Source of the DNA: Deinococcus marmoris DSM 12784
GTDB taxonomy: Bacteria > Deinococcota > Deinococci > Deinococcales > Deinococcaceae
NCBI RefSeq assembly: GCF_000701405.1
Contig: NZ_JNIV01000025.1
Location: 1 to 50,550 of the forward strand
Direction of reading: 5' to 3'
DNA length: 50,550 bases
Positions 1 through 7,559 of this stretch are shown here, one piece after another. The notes beneath the pieces are model-generated. The model worked only from the letters and a program-made list of their open reading frames with translations, had not been told where the DNA came from and made no database searches. The position numbers and the translations under genes are program-made. The number at the start of each line of letters is the position of its first letter. Within the stretch, counting starts at the first letter, position 1.

Positions 1-369
1 AACCTGATGGGGGTCGTGGACTTCGCCAGTGGCGAAGTCCAGTACCGTGAGATTGAGGGCAATACCACCGGCCAAGACACCGTGGGCTTTCTGGAGACCC
101 TGGCCCAGCACGCCGATCCCGTCTGTCCCACTCTGGTCTTCGTGGATCAGGCCAGCATTCATACCTGTCGGGCAGTGTCTGAGCAGCGAGAACGCTGGCG
201 TGAACGTGGTTTGATGGTGGTGTATTTGCCGGTCTACAGCCCAGAACTCAACCCAATGGAGGGCGAGTGGCGCAATCTGAAGTACCACCACTTGCCAGAG
301 CGATCTTTCGAGAACAAGACACAACTTCGCCGGGCTGTCCTTGACGCCGACTGGGGCACCGCCATATGA
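1..369 (+). CDS. IS630-family transposase, C-terminal part (partial)
   Basis: The open frame enters from the left edge of the window and ends at 369. It carries the second half of the IS630 DDE catalytic core. The second catalytic aspartate is in VFVDQASIH and the catalytic glutamate is in the SPELNPMEGEW segment. Both blocks align with the transposase at 4413-4916, at roughly 70% identity by eye. The enzyme would cut and rejoin DNA at TA dinucleotides. The first catalytic Asp lies outside the window, so whether the gene is intact cannot be judged. The stop is 26 bp from the IS end, as in the second copy. Confidence 0.9.
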   Translation, partial: NLMGVVDFASGEVQYREIEGNTTGQDTVGFLETLAQHADPVCPTLVFVDQASIHTCRAVSEQRERWRERGLMVVYLPVYSPELNPMEGEWRNLKYHHLPERSFENKTQLRRAVLDADWGTAI

Positions 370-395
370 CCAGTTCTTCACCCGCTAGCTACTTA
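1..395 (+). mobile_element. IS630-family element, right part (cut by window edge)
   Basis: This is the end of an insertion sequence whose transposase runs off the left edge of the window. Its terminal inverted repeat, GCTAGCTACTTA at 384-395, is identical to the one on the complete IS630 element at 4387-5450, and the encoded transposase ends are clearly related. The two are therefore members of one IS group but not identical copies. IS630 elements insert at TA and duplicate it. Here the terminal TA (394-395) is continuous with the CRISPR repeat to the right, so the element sits inside a repeat unit. Confidence 0.9.
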
Positions 396-685
396 ACAGG
401 GAAGGCCGTTGAAATGGACTGAAAGGTGGGAAGGCACTGGTAGCGAAGTAGTTTCAGTCCCTTAACAGGGAAGGCCGTTGAAATCCTTTGAGACGGCCGT
501 CGCACTGCCCAACGTCGGTTTCAGTCCCTTAACAGGGAAGGCCGTTGAAATCTGCTGCACGCCCGCCTGTTCGAGTTGCGCATGGTTTCAGTCCCTTAAC
601 AGGGAAGGCCGTTGAAATATATGACTCACACACACGTGAACGCAGGCGGGCGTTTCAGTCCCTTAACAGGGAAGGCCGTTGAAAT
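394..685 (+). CRISPR. CRISPR array, 5 repeats and 4 spacers; first repeat interrupted by IS630
   Basis: Four complete identical 34-nt repeats lie at 451-484, 518-551, 585-618 and 652-685. A fifth at 394-415 lacks its 5' 12 nt because the IS630 element ends there. Repeats begin GTTTCAGTCC, contain the short palindrome CCCTTAACAGGG and end GTTGAAAT. The four spacers (416-450, 485-517, 552-584, 619-651) are 33-35 nt. Repeats of this shape are common in type III and type I arrays, but subtype cannot be set from the repeat alone. No cas gene is recognisable in the window. By the usual convention (repeat 3' end GAAAY) the leader would lie to the left, beyond the IS and the window. Confidence 0.97.
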
Positions 686-1001
686 GGCCCCTACTTTTTT
701 TGTCATCCTGCACGTCGTTCGCGGAGCCGAAAATGCCGATGACCCCTGATTATTCATCCCATTCCGGTTTTCGCGTGTTCCGACGCTCCAAAGATACCAG
801 ATTTTGCCGTGCTGGACGGCAGTGCCGACGATGGCCCTTTTGGCGTGCTTCCAAAACAGGCTATTCACCCGCCAGCACGTCCTTTTCGCCAGAAAATGTA
901 TAATTCGCAAATCGTCGGCACTTCTGTCTAGACAGGTTCTTTTGGGCACCTAGTTTTGCGTCTGTTTCCGGAAGCCCTCAAACGGCCCTTCAGGAGGACG
1001 G
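686..1001 (+). promoter_or_regulatory. Non-coding stretch with candidate promoter and 12-bp palindrome
   Basis: There is no convincing gene in these 316 bases. A TATAAT hexamer at 899-904, directly preceded by TG, could be the -10 of a promoter for the gene at 1002; no good -35 was seen. A perfect palindrome CTGTCTAGACAG at 924-935 follows it and would suit a dimeric repressor near the transcription start. The motif TTTGCGTCTGT at 955-965 recurs upstream of the next two genes. The ribosome binding site of the 1002 gene (CAGGAGGA, 991-998) closes the region. Confidence 0.4.
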
Positions 1002-1553
1002 ATGCAGCAGCCCATGCAGGGAAATTGGCAGGTAGACGGTGTCGTGGTCTCCGTGCAGACGGTCATGCGGCCAGGCCGGTGGCTGTGGCTCCAGCCTGCG
1101 GTGACTTTGATGTTCCTCGGTGCAGCCGTTTTCCTGGCATCGCCGCATCTGGAGGCCGTCGTCACGTGGCTGGCCACAGCGCTGGGCACGGTCCTGGGCG
1201 GGGCACTGGCGGCGGCGCTGGTGCTGACCGTCTTCAGAATGCGCCTGCCCTGGTGGGCGGGGCGGAGTCTGGCGCGGCTGTTGTTCAGGCCGCTTGCGCT
1301 GCTCGGCGGACTGGCGCTCTGGCTGCTCGGCGGCCTGCGCGTGCGGCGTTCGCTGCGCCGGACCGTTCAGGTGGTGCGTGTCGTCTCGGCACGGGGCCTT
1401 GACCGGACGGTATTCGTTCCCTGCGACGGGGTGGGCTGTGCCCTGACCCCTGGAGACGAGGTGACGGTGCGGGGCTGGTTCTGGCGCGGCGTCTGCCACG
1501 CGCTGGCCGTGCGCAACGGGCGCTCTGGGCAGCGCTGGGGACTAATCCTCTGA
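1002..1553 (+). CDS. Hypothetical membrane protein
   Basis: A 183-residue protein of unknown function. It has two hydrophobic stretches at about residues 30-47 and 52-72, and a third (LALLGGLALWLLGG) near 97-112, so it is probably an inner-membrane protein. A basic segment follows, and the soluble C-terminal tail of about 60 residues is rich in V, R and G and could be a small beta fold. The ATG at 1002 has a strong Shine-Dalgarno (AGGAGG) 4-6 bases upstream. It is the first of four genes on the same strand (1002, 1647, 2298, 3722) that look like one functional set. I do not recognise the family. Confidence 0.7.
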   Translation: MQQPMQGNWQVDGVVVSVQTVMRPGRWLWLQPAVTLMFLGAAVFLASPHLEAVVTWLATALGTVLGGALAAALVLTVFRMRLPWWAGRSLARLLFRPLALLGGLALWLLGGLRVRRSLRRTVQVVRVVSARGLDRTVFVPCDGVGCALTPGDEVTVRGWFWRGVCHALAVRNGRSGQRWGLIL

Positions 1554-1646
1554 TCCGCACCCGGTTTTGCGTCTGTATTCGGGAATGGTTCACGCGTTGC
1601 TGTTCCGTCCGCCCTGCCTTTCCCGTCTCCTGCCCAGAGGTGAACC

Positions 1647-2234
1647 ATGATGAAACCTGCCACCCTGTTTGCCGTTCTCGCCCTGAGTCTGCCCGGTTCC
1701 GCGCAGGCGGGCCGGGGCCTGACGCTGCACGTGCTGGTGGACCGGACGATGTTCGGCAGCACGCCCGGCAGCGAGGGACAGGTGCGCGGGGCGGTGTTGC
1801 AGGCCGTGACCCGTCTGGTGCCAGGAGTGGACCGCGTGCGCCTGGGGAGCCTGTGCGGCGCCCCGGCCACGGTGTACGAGGCTCAGGTGGGCCGTGACCT
1901 GACGGACCTGGCGCGTGTGCTGGACCGGGAAGTGCTGCAACCCTGCGCCACGCGTGGCTCGCGGCTGAACGACGGCCTGAAGTGGGCGGCGGCGGGCGCG
2001 GCGGGCGGACTGCTGCTGGTGACGGACACGGCATTCTCGGACGATCCGGCCCGCGCGCAGCTTCCATCCACGGCCCGTGTCCTGACCTTGCCGGTCGCAG
2101 TCGTCGGGGCGCGGAGCGCCGACCGTGACGCCTTTGACAGCCTGTTCCGCACAGCGCCTGCGTATGTGGGCACGCGTGGTCTGGCAGACGCGCAGGACAT
2201 TTTGCGTCTGTTCCTGAGGCGGCTGAGACGGTAG
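1647..2234 (+). CDS. Secreted protein with VWA-like fold (hypothetical)
   Basis: A 195-residue protein. The N-terminus is a clear Sec signal peptide (hydrophobic run then GSAQAG, cleavage expected after AQA near residue 21), so it is exported. The mature part resembles a short von Willebrand A domain. It opens with a beta strand LHVLVDRT where a MIDAS Asp would sit, and has LLLVTDTAFSDDP in the position of the later strand and loop, but the canonical DxSxS is not intact (D-R-T-M-F-G-S). Metal binding is therefore doubtful. The start ATG at 1647 follows AGAGGTG. It lies between two membrane-protein genes, so it may be their periplasmic or surface partner. This is inference from context. Confidence 0.6.
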   Translation: MMKPATLFAVLALSLPGSAQAGRGLTLHVLVDRTMFGSTPGSEGQVRGAVLQAVTRLVPGVDRVRLGSLCGAPATVYEAQVGRDLTDLARVLDREVLQPCATRGSRLNDGLKWAAAGAAGGLLLVTDTAFSDDPARAQLPSTARVLTLPVAVVGARSADRDAFDSLFRTAPAYVGTRGLADAQDILRLFLRRLRR

Positions 2235-2297
2235 CCCCGCGCCCGTTTTCGCTTCACCCCTCGTTCGCCGCGCCCTGACCCCACCTGGAGGCTTCCC

Positions 2298-3725
2298 ATG
2301 ACCCTGACGCTGAATGACAACTCCACGGCCCCATCGGCGGTCAGAAACGGCGCACCCCGTGTGGACGCGCGGGGCCGCCGCGTGCGGATCACCCCGTGGC
2401 TGGACCGGCTGGGCGAGCAGGCTGTGCCGGTAAACGGCGCCCAGTACGCCCGGTTTCTGTGGGTGGTCGCGCAGGGGCAGGCGGCGGACCTGCGGGATCT
2501 GGGCGCCGCCCTGAACGCTGAGCTGCGTGAGGTGTCCGCGCCGTTGCTGGCGCGTGAGGCCCGGCTGGAAGCCCGCCGCGAGGCGCTGCTGGAGGCCCTG
2601 CACCGTCCACCCACTCTGAGTGCGGCTTGGGCCGCGCAGTTGCAGGCGGCCCAGACCTGTGCCCAGGCCCGCGAGGAACGCCTTGTGGCGGCGCAGGACC
2701 TGCTCGCGGGCCGCCTCGCGGAAGCGGGCCTGGCTGGCCGCGCGGACCTCGATCTGAACGCTGACCAGATCACGGCGCTCGGCATGGAGACCGGGGCCTT
2801 CCAGGACATCCCGCACGCCCGGCCCGCCGCGCTCGTGAGCATGGGGGCGGCCCTGCTGATGGGGCCGGCGCTGTACGAACTCATGCTGCGTCAGGCGTGG
2901 CTGGGTCTGGGCCTGCCGGAAAGCCTGGACGCCCTGGGCGTGGTGGTGGCGGCTGTGATCGGCGTATTCATCGCCATGACCCTGAAACTGGTCATGGAAT
3001 GGCTGGCCCTGCACGCCGGGCTGCGCAGCGGCGCGCGGCACATCCGCGCGGCGGGCGACGCGGCGCGGCTGGACCGCTTCCTGCGCCGCCACCACGCCTA
3101 CGCCCTGGTGGCGTGGCTGGGCCTGGCGGCCCTGTTCGCGTTCATCGAGGGCAACATCGTCGCCAGCGGCTTCGCGGCGCTGGACCCGGAGGCCCGCACG
3201 CAGGGCGGCGTCTCTGGCCTGTTGCCGGTGATCGGTGCCCTGATCGCCCTGCTGCCCTCGGCGATTCTGGGCATGCTGTCGGGTCAGCGCACGGCCCGCG
3301 TCCTGACCGGCGCGCGGCTGGGTGCCCACGCCCGCCAGAACAAGCGCGAGCAGCATCTGGCGCGCCAAGACGTGCGCGCGGCCCTGGGGGACGCCGCCCG
3401 GGTGGAGATCGCCCTCGGGAACCTGGAGCGGGCCGAATCCCGGCTCGTCGCCGCCCAGGCGGAGATCCAGGCTGATCGGCAGATGGCCCAGCAGCTCACG
3501 CAGACCGAACTGACAGCTGTCCAGGAACTGTTGGAAGGCGTCCAGCGCGACCTCGCCGTGCTGTGCGCCGACTACGGCCGCCGCCTGGAAGAGCTGCATC
3601 AGCGCGCCGACCAGAGCGCCGAGGAGGCGATGTCCGCTTTCCGCAAGCAGTCCGGCGGCGCCTGGACGGGGCTCTCTGGCCAGTTGGCCGGATGGCTGAG
3701 CGCCCGCACCGGGGCGCGGCCGTGA
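2298..3725 (+). CDS. Coiled-coil membrane protein (hypothetical)
   Basis: A 475-residue protein. The first ~150 residues are Ala/Arg/Glu-rich helices with coiled-coil character. Four hydrophobic segments follow (about 180-200, 212-235, 267-290 and 312-332), and the last ~130 residues form another long charged helix with heptad-like leucines. This helix-membrane-helix plan suggests a membrane-anchored scaffold, but no family is recognised. The start ATG at 2298 has GGAGG about 8 bases upstream. The stop TGA overlaps the GTG start of the next gene (GTGA, 3722-3725), so the two are translationally coupled. Confidence 0.75.
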   Translation: MTLTLNDNSTAPSAVRNGAPRVDARGRRVRITPWLDRLGEQAVPVNGAQYARFLWVVAQGQAADLRDLGAALNAELREVSAPLLAREARLEARREALLEALHRPPTLSAAWAAQLQAAQTCAQAREERLVAAQDLLAGRLAEAGLAGRADLDLNADQITALGMETGAFQDIPHARPAALVSMGAALLMGPALYELMLRQAWLGLGLPESLDALGVVVAAVIGVFIAMTLKLVMEWLALHAGLRSGARHIRAAGDAARLDRFLRRHHAYALVAWLGLAALFAFIEGNIVASGFAALDPEARTQGGVSGLLPVIGALIALLPSAILGMLSGQRTARVLTGARLGAHARQNKREQHLARQDVRAALGDAARVEIALGNLERAESRLVAAQAEIQADRQMAQQLTQTELTAVQELLEGVQRDLAVLCADYGRRLEELHQRADQSAEEAMSAFRKQSGGAWTGLSGQLAGWLSARTGARP

Positions 3726-4084
3726 ACGAGCTGGAACTGCATCTGCTGAGGCACCTGCGCCTGCCAGAGGAGCCGGAGTTGCTCCGCGTCGCCCGGGCCT
3801 ACGGCCCCCGGACGTGGTGGCCTGGCCGCTACCGACGCCGCGCCCGCCGACTCTTCGTGGGCACGCTCCGGCTTCTGCGTGGGGCGGCGGACGACTGGGT
3901 CTGTCATGAACTGCACCTGCGGGGCACCCTGGACGCGCGCGCCGAACTCACGCGCTGGCTCGGCGCGCGCGTCCGGCGGGACATGGCGGCCCACCACAAC
4001 GCCTGCGCGGTCAGCGTGCAGCGCTCTGGGCGCCGGCTGGTGGCCGTCGTGGTCCTGGCCACCCTCCGGCCCGCAGCTCTCTAG
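3722..4084 (+). CDS. Hypothetical protein coupled to the upstream membrane protein
   Basis: A 120-residue Arg/Leu-rich protein of unknown function. It starts at GTG 3722, inside the stop of the preceding gene. That four-base overlap is the main reason to choose this start over the longer frame beginning at 3563, which would run through the neighbour's coding sequence. It contains no transmembrane segment; the middle (RRARRLFVGTLRLL) is an amphipathic basic helix and the C-terminus is a short hydrophobic strand. It is the last gene of the four-gene set, and an IS630 element lies 300 bp downstream. Confidence 0.6.
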   Translation: MNELELHLLRHLRLPEEPELLRVARAYGPRTWWPGRYRRRARRLFVGTLRLLRGAADDWVCHELHLRGTLDARAELTRWLGARVRRDMAAHHNACAVSVQRSGRRLVAVVVLATLRPAAL

Positions 4085-4386
4085 GCATCCGCGCGGCTTC
4101 CAGACTTCCACCGTGCCAGACGGCGAGTACGGGTTCTGACCGATAGCCTGATGCTGAACGCCAGCGCCCTGCTGGCTGTGATAGGGCGTGGAGGCACCCC
4201 GGTTGTCCCCCGTAGGGCGAGTCAGCATGCTCCTGAAAACGGCACTGCCGTTCTCTACGGCGGCGCAGATGGTCGCCTGGCAGCACCCCGAGGGCTGGGG
4301 CGGCCGCCTTGCGTCAGCAAGAGCGGCGCACGCTCATCTCCGCAGATCATGCCTGGCAGCATGAGTTGCGTATCAACCACCCGGGC
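4085..4386 (+). other. Intergenic stretch between operon end and IS630
   Basis: No gene can be supported here. A 45-codon open frame (4227-4364) has protein-like composition but no Shine-Dalgarno, and could be a remnant. A short inverted repeat (AACGGCA-C-TGCCGTT, 4238-4252) could be a weak terminator for the preceding operon, but it has no T tract. The IS630 insertion begins at 4387. Confidence 0.3.
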
Positions 4387-4412
4387 TAAGTAGCTAGCTG
4401 GAGTAGATGACC

Positions 4413-4916
4413 TCATATGGCGATTCCCCAATTGGCGTCATCCACTGCGGTCCGGAGTTCGACCTTATTGTCGAAGTGCCGCTGAAGAAGTTTGTGGTAC
4501 TTCAAGTTGAGCCACCCGCATTCCATCAGATTAAGTTCTGGGCTGTAGACCGGCAAATACACGGGGATCAAGCCCTGGATTCCCCACCGCTCACGATGCT
4601 GAGTGACTGCTCGACAAGTGTGAATGCTGGCCTGATCTAAAAAAACGATGCTGGGGCAGGCTGGATCAGCCTGCTCAGCCAGCGTGTCGAGAAAGGCCAC
4701 CGTATCTTGGCCGGTTGTGTTGCCCATGATTTCACGGTACTGCACGGTGTTGCTGCCATACTCCACGCAGCCCATCAGATTTAGTCGGGCCGTGATCCCT
4801 CTGGCTTTGGAGGTCGGCACCTCCATCGGCTGAGCGATGGCAGACCAGGTATACATATTGGGTTGAGTCAGCCAGACGGCTGACTCGTCCAGGAACAGGA
4901 GCCGCAAGAGGCCCAT
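4413..4916 (-). CDS. IS630 transposase, C-terminal frame (DDE catalytic part)
   Basis: A 167-residue frame carrying the complete catalytic triad region: first Asp in LLFLDESAVW, second Asp in IVFLDQASIHT, and Glu in the SPELNLMECGW segment. The frame relation to the upstream ORF is -1, as expected for programmed frameshifting on the A5G5 tract at 4922-4931. A separate restart at the overlapping ATG would lack the DNA-binding half, so the fused product is probably the active transposase. The element looks intact and potentially active. Confidence 0.9.
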   Translation of the reverse strand: MGLLRLLFLDESAVWLTQPNMYTWSAIAQPMEVPTSKARGITARLNLMGCVEYGSNTVQYREIMGNTTGQDTVAFLDTLAEQADPACPSIVFLDQASIHTCRAVTQHRERWGIQGLIPVYLPVYSPELNLMECGWLNLKYHKLLQRHFDNKVELRTAVDDANWGIAI

Positions 4917-5365
4917 CAGAGCCCCCTTTTTACCGCCTCCAAGTCGGTCTTGAACTCCACTTTCATTTCAGGATCGGCCTGCCCAGCCACCACCAGACGC
5001 GTGCGTTGCCAGCTCAGCCCCGTGTGGTGAAGTTGGGTTCGCATGGCCGTGCGGCTTACGGTGATTCCATAGCGCTCTGCAACGTAAGCTACCAGGCTCC
5101 GAGAATTCCAAACTTGCCGCCCAGTTTTGATCTCCACTTCCAAATCCGCCATGATTGTCGGTGTCAAGACGCTCGTTCTGCCGGGATGAACGCGCTCTTG
5201 GAGCGCGTCCAAACCACCTTGACGATAAAGGTGAATATGGATTCGGACGCTCTTGGCGGACATGAGGCCAAGAGCCGCAATCTGAGCTGGTGTCTGTCCC
5301 TGGGCAACGTGCCAGAGGGCCAAATATCGCTTACGTTCACACGGCAGCACTTCAGCAGCAGTCAA
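4916..5365 (-). CDS. IS630 transposase, N-terminal frame (helix-turn-helix part)
   Basis: A 149-residue frame that starts with an HTH region (ALWHVAQGQTPAQIAALGL, then SAKSVRIHIHLYRQGG) and a second winged-helix-like segment (SLVAYVAERYGITVSRTA), as in IS630 transposases that bind the terminal repeats. It ends EAVKRGL at a stop overlapping the ATG of the next frame by one base. Just before the stop the coding strand reads GTAAAAAGGGGGCTC (A5 then G5), a plausible slippery site. A -1 shift there would fuse this frame to the catalytic half and give one transposase. Confidence 0.88.
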   Translation of the reverse strand: MTAAEVLPCERKRYLALWHVAQGQTPAQIAALGLMSAKSVRIHIHLYRQGGLDALQERVHPGRTSVLTPTIMADLEVEIKTGRQVWNSRSLVAYVAERYGITVSRTAMRTQLHHTGLSWQRTRLVVAGQADPEMKVEFKTDLEAVKRGL

Positions 5366-5496
5366 GCGCTGACGAAGGCGTGCGAGGGCGGATTCAGTGA
5401 GGTCTAGGCTGAGGCGTTTGATACGGTAGTATACACCCGCTAGCTACTTATCACTGCATCGGCAGGAAACTGGTCCACGCGTCCACTTTGGTGAGC

Positions 5497-6024
5497 TTAG
5501 CGCCCGAATATCCCCACAGGCAGGCTCAGTTTGACGCCAAAAGCAGGCGTGACCGACAGGCGGGCCAGGGCTTCCACCGAGACGTCACCCGCATTCCAAC
5601 CCACCACGCCGTGCACGTTGGCCAGGCGAATCGGAGAAAAAATAAACGCCGGCAGGCTCGCGGACGTGTCGCTTATATCGAAACTCACGCCCGATCCCAG
5701 ACCCGCGCCGTAGTACAGCTTTCCCGTGCCTACCGTTCCACCAACACGCAGCAGCGTCAGGTCGAGCAGCATGTTGGACCTGGCGGAGCGCAGCCCGAGG
5801 TTGCCCTCGAGCGTGCCGCGCAGCAGCACGCCCCGAGAACCCACTGGACCCTGGACGCTCACATGCACGCCGGCCAGTCCACCCAGTCCAGTGGCGTCTA
5901 CCCCCGCCGAGGCCGCCCGCGCCGGCAGCACCGATCCCTGGACACCCAGACGAATTTCCGTTCCAGCCGCACCCGCAGCACCACTCAACCCCAGGGCGGC
6001 CACCATCAAAAGACTCGACTTCAT
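5497..6024 (-). CDS. Exported small protein, probably surface or outer-membrane
   Basis: A 175-residue protein. The chosen start is the ATG at 6024, which opens a typical signal peptide (MKSSLLMVAALGLSGAAGAAG, cleavage near residue 20). The longer frame to 6198 adds a non-hydrophobic, Cys-rich leader that does not look coding. The mature protein alternates polar and hydrophobic residues (GVHVSVQGPV, VLLRGTLEGNLGL, LYYGAGLGSGVSF, VEALARLSV), the pattern of amphipathic beta strands in small beta-barrel outer-membrane proteins. It ends KLSLPVGIFGR. Function unknown. It lies just right of the IS630 element and reads towards it. Confidence 0.65.
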   Translation of the reverse strand: MKSSLLMVAALGLSGAAGAAGTEIRLGVQGSVLPARAASAGVDATGLGGLAGVHVSVQGPVGSRGVLLRGTLEGNLGLRSARSNMLLDLTLLRVGGTVGTGKLYYGAGLGSGVSFDISDTSASLPAFIFSPIRLANVHGVVGWNAGDVSVEALARLSVTPAFGVKLSLPVGIFGR

Positions 6025-7559
6025 CGTCGTCCACTCTAGCGGCAGAGGGCAACACAAGAAGGACCGCACCAAAAAACACCACGTGTGTGCTGCACTGTTT
6101 TTTACACGGGCACGTTCCACATGTGCCGACGACCACCAGCGAACAGCGCCTACACAGACGGCGCAGGTAGATCGCTCGGCAGGACACCCTACCTGCATGC
6201 GAGAAAACCAGTGGGCCGGGCCTCACCGCGACATGGACCGCGCGGAGCACCGACACCAGAGACGGAGCACGGCAACACAGCGCGGCAGCGCGCACCTCGT
6301 TGCACGTTCAACAGACGCCGCACCTGCGCACGGCTCGGAGGACGTGCAGCGACATCCATCTCCGAACGACTTGGACGCTCCCCACGTTTTCACGCGGCAT
6401 TACTGGTGACCGACTCCCTGTCTCTCACCTCCCCATGCAGCATCTCCAGGATCGCTGGTTGCGGCATCTTCCTAATCAGAACAGTCCTGGGCATCTGTTT
6501 CCTGGATTTTCCTCGTGAAAAGCCATCCCAGACGGGCTGGATCTCGCACTTTGTGTTCCAGATTTCCTTTCATGGTCTCATAGGGGTTGGGCCTTCACAG
6601 GCGCGTCCCTCATCCGGCTGAACTCAAGCCTGTAACGGACCAGCCCAGCGCAAAGATGCGGGCAGCGAAGGGCGCTTTGCGAGATCCGACGCAGGTGCGC
6701 CTCTGGATAGCAGGCGGCAGCAGACGCGCACTCGAAGGCGGACGACATGGCGGCGCGTCGGTGGACGACCGGCACACCGACACGAGTGCAGGGGCGTCAT
6801 CGCCTGCCGGAGGACAACTGCGCGACAGGGTGACGATACAAACGCGCCGTCATCCACCTGAGCATCGGAACAGTGCGCACGCCGAGGATACGGCAGCACG
6901 CACTGCCGAGACAGACCGCTCAGGCCACCACCCAAGCCAGACGGACAGATGCGTTCGTTGGGTGAACTGCGGACGGATGTGGACACGGGGGGGGAGTGTT
7001 GCGCTGCCGATCACAGAGGCGCAGTCGAGCGGGGGTTGTAGGACAGGGCGTGGCTTGTACGAACAACAGTTTCGGTGACCCCGAAGTGCGGCACCAAAAG
7101 TGGACACCCACCCCGCATCGTTGTCGAGACTGCACACATACCGCATGACGCGCGCGCAGCGCAACAGCAACAACCAGCAGAGACACCACACTCCGTAGCT
7201 TGGGGAGACGGGTCACGCGACTCGTGTTGATGAACCCGTCTGACAGGGTGCGGCGCTGTGACGCTTGAGATGCGCACCGGCTTTGCACATCGACATGGAG
7301 AAAAGGAGGAGAGCGAAGGCGACAGGGGCCAGGCATGACCCTTGGCCCCCGCCTTGGTGGACACAGGAAGGGGGAAGCTAACGAAAACGGCGAAGACGGG
7401 GAAAGAGGAAAAAAAGCCCAGGACAACCGGAATGGAAAGAAAGAGAGATGAAAGGAAAAGTTGTTGGTCAACCGCCCACCTACGCACTCGCCCTACCCAC
7501 ACCAGCCAGACGGACAGCGACTGAAAGACCGTTGTTGTTCTCGGCTACCAAGGAAAAGA
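6025..7559. other. About 1.5 kb without a convincing gene
   Basis: No frame in this stretch has good codon use, a ribosome binding site and protein-like composition over more than about 60 codons. The sequence is less GC-rich than its neighbours and rich in CACA, GACGG and purine runs. Notable items are a possible gene remnant on the minus strand (6472-6700), a hairpin GGGGCCA/TGGCCCC at 7325-7349, a G8 run near 6989-6996 and a strongly purine-rich plus strand at about 7363-7460. GCCAGACGGACAG occurs twice, near 6935 and 7505. It could hold a long leader or a non-coding RNA for the genes at 7560 onward, but the sequence alone does not show that. Confidence 0.4.
6472..6700 (-). pseudogene. Possible frameshifted gene remnant
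   Basis: On the minus strand one frame reads LVRYRLEFSRMRDAPVKAQP and then stops. Removing one C from a CCCC run near 6580 lets it continue in a protein-like sequence (YETMKGNLEHKVRDPARLGW) to a stop at 6472. I do not recognise the protein. The evidence is only composition and the fit of the two frames, so this is a weak call. Confidence 0.22.

Larger units (their letters stand above)
4387..5450 (-). mobile_element. Complete IS630-family insertion sequence
   Basis: About 1064 bp including the TA target duplication. Perfect 12-bp terminal inverted repeats TAAGTAGCTAGC lie at 4387-4398 and, as the complement GCTAGCTACTTA, at 5439-5450. It carries a two-frame DDE transposase on the minus strand. 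IS630 family members are about this size, insert at TA and often use a -1 ribosomal frameshift, all of which fits. The same ends occur on the partial element at 1-395. Confidence 0.93.

Noticed and set aside
626..949. 107-codon minus-strand frame
   Set aside because: It overlaps the last two CRISPR repeats and a spacer and has no protein-like composition.
1590..3599. 669-codon open frame on the minus strand
   Set aside because: It lies opposite three well-supported plus-strand genes, is full of Gln/Arg/His-rich low-complexity sequence and has no ribosome binding site; a typical shadow of GC-rich coding DNA.
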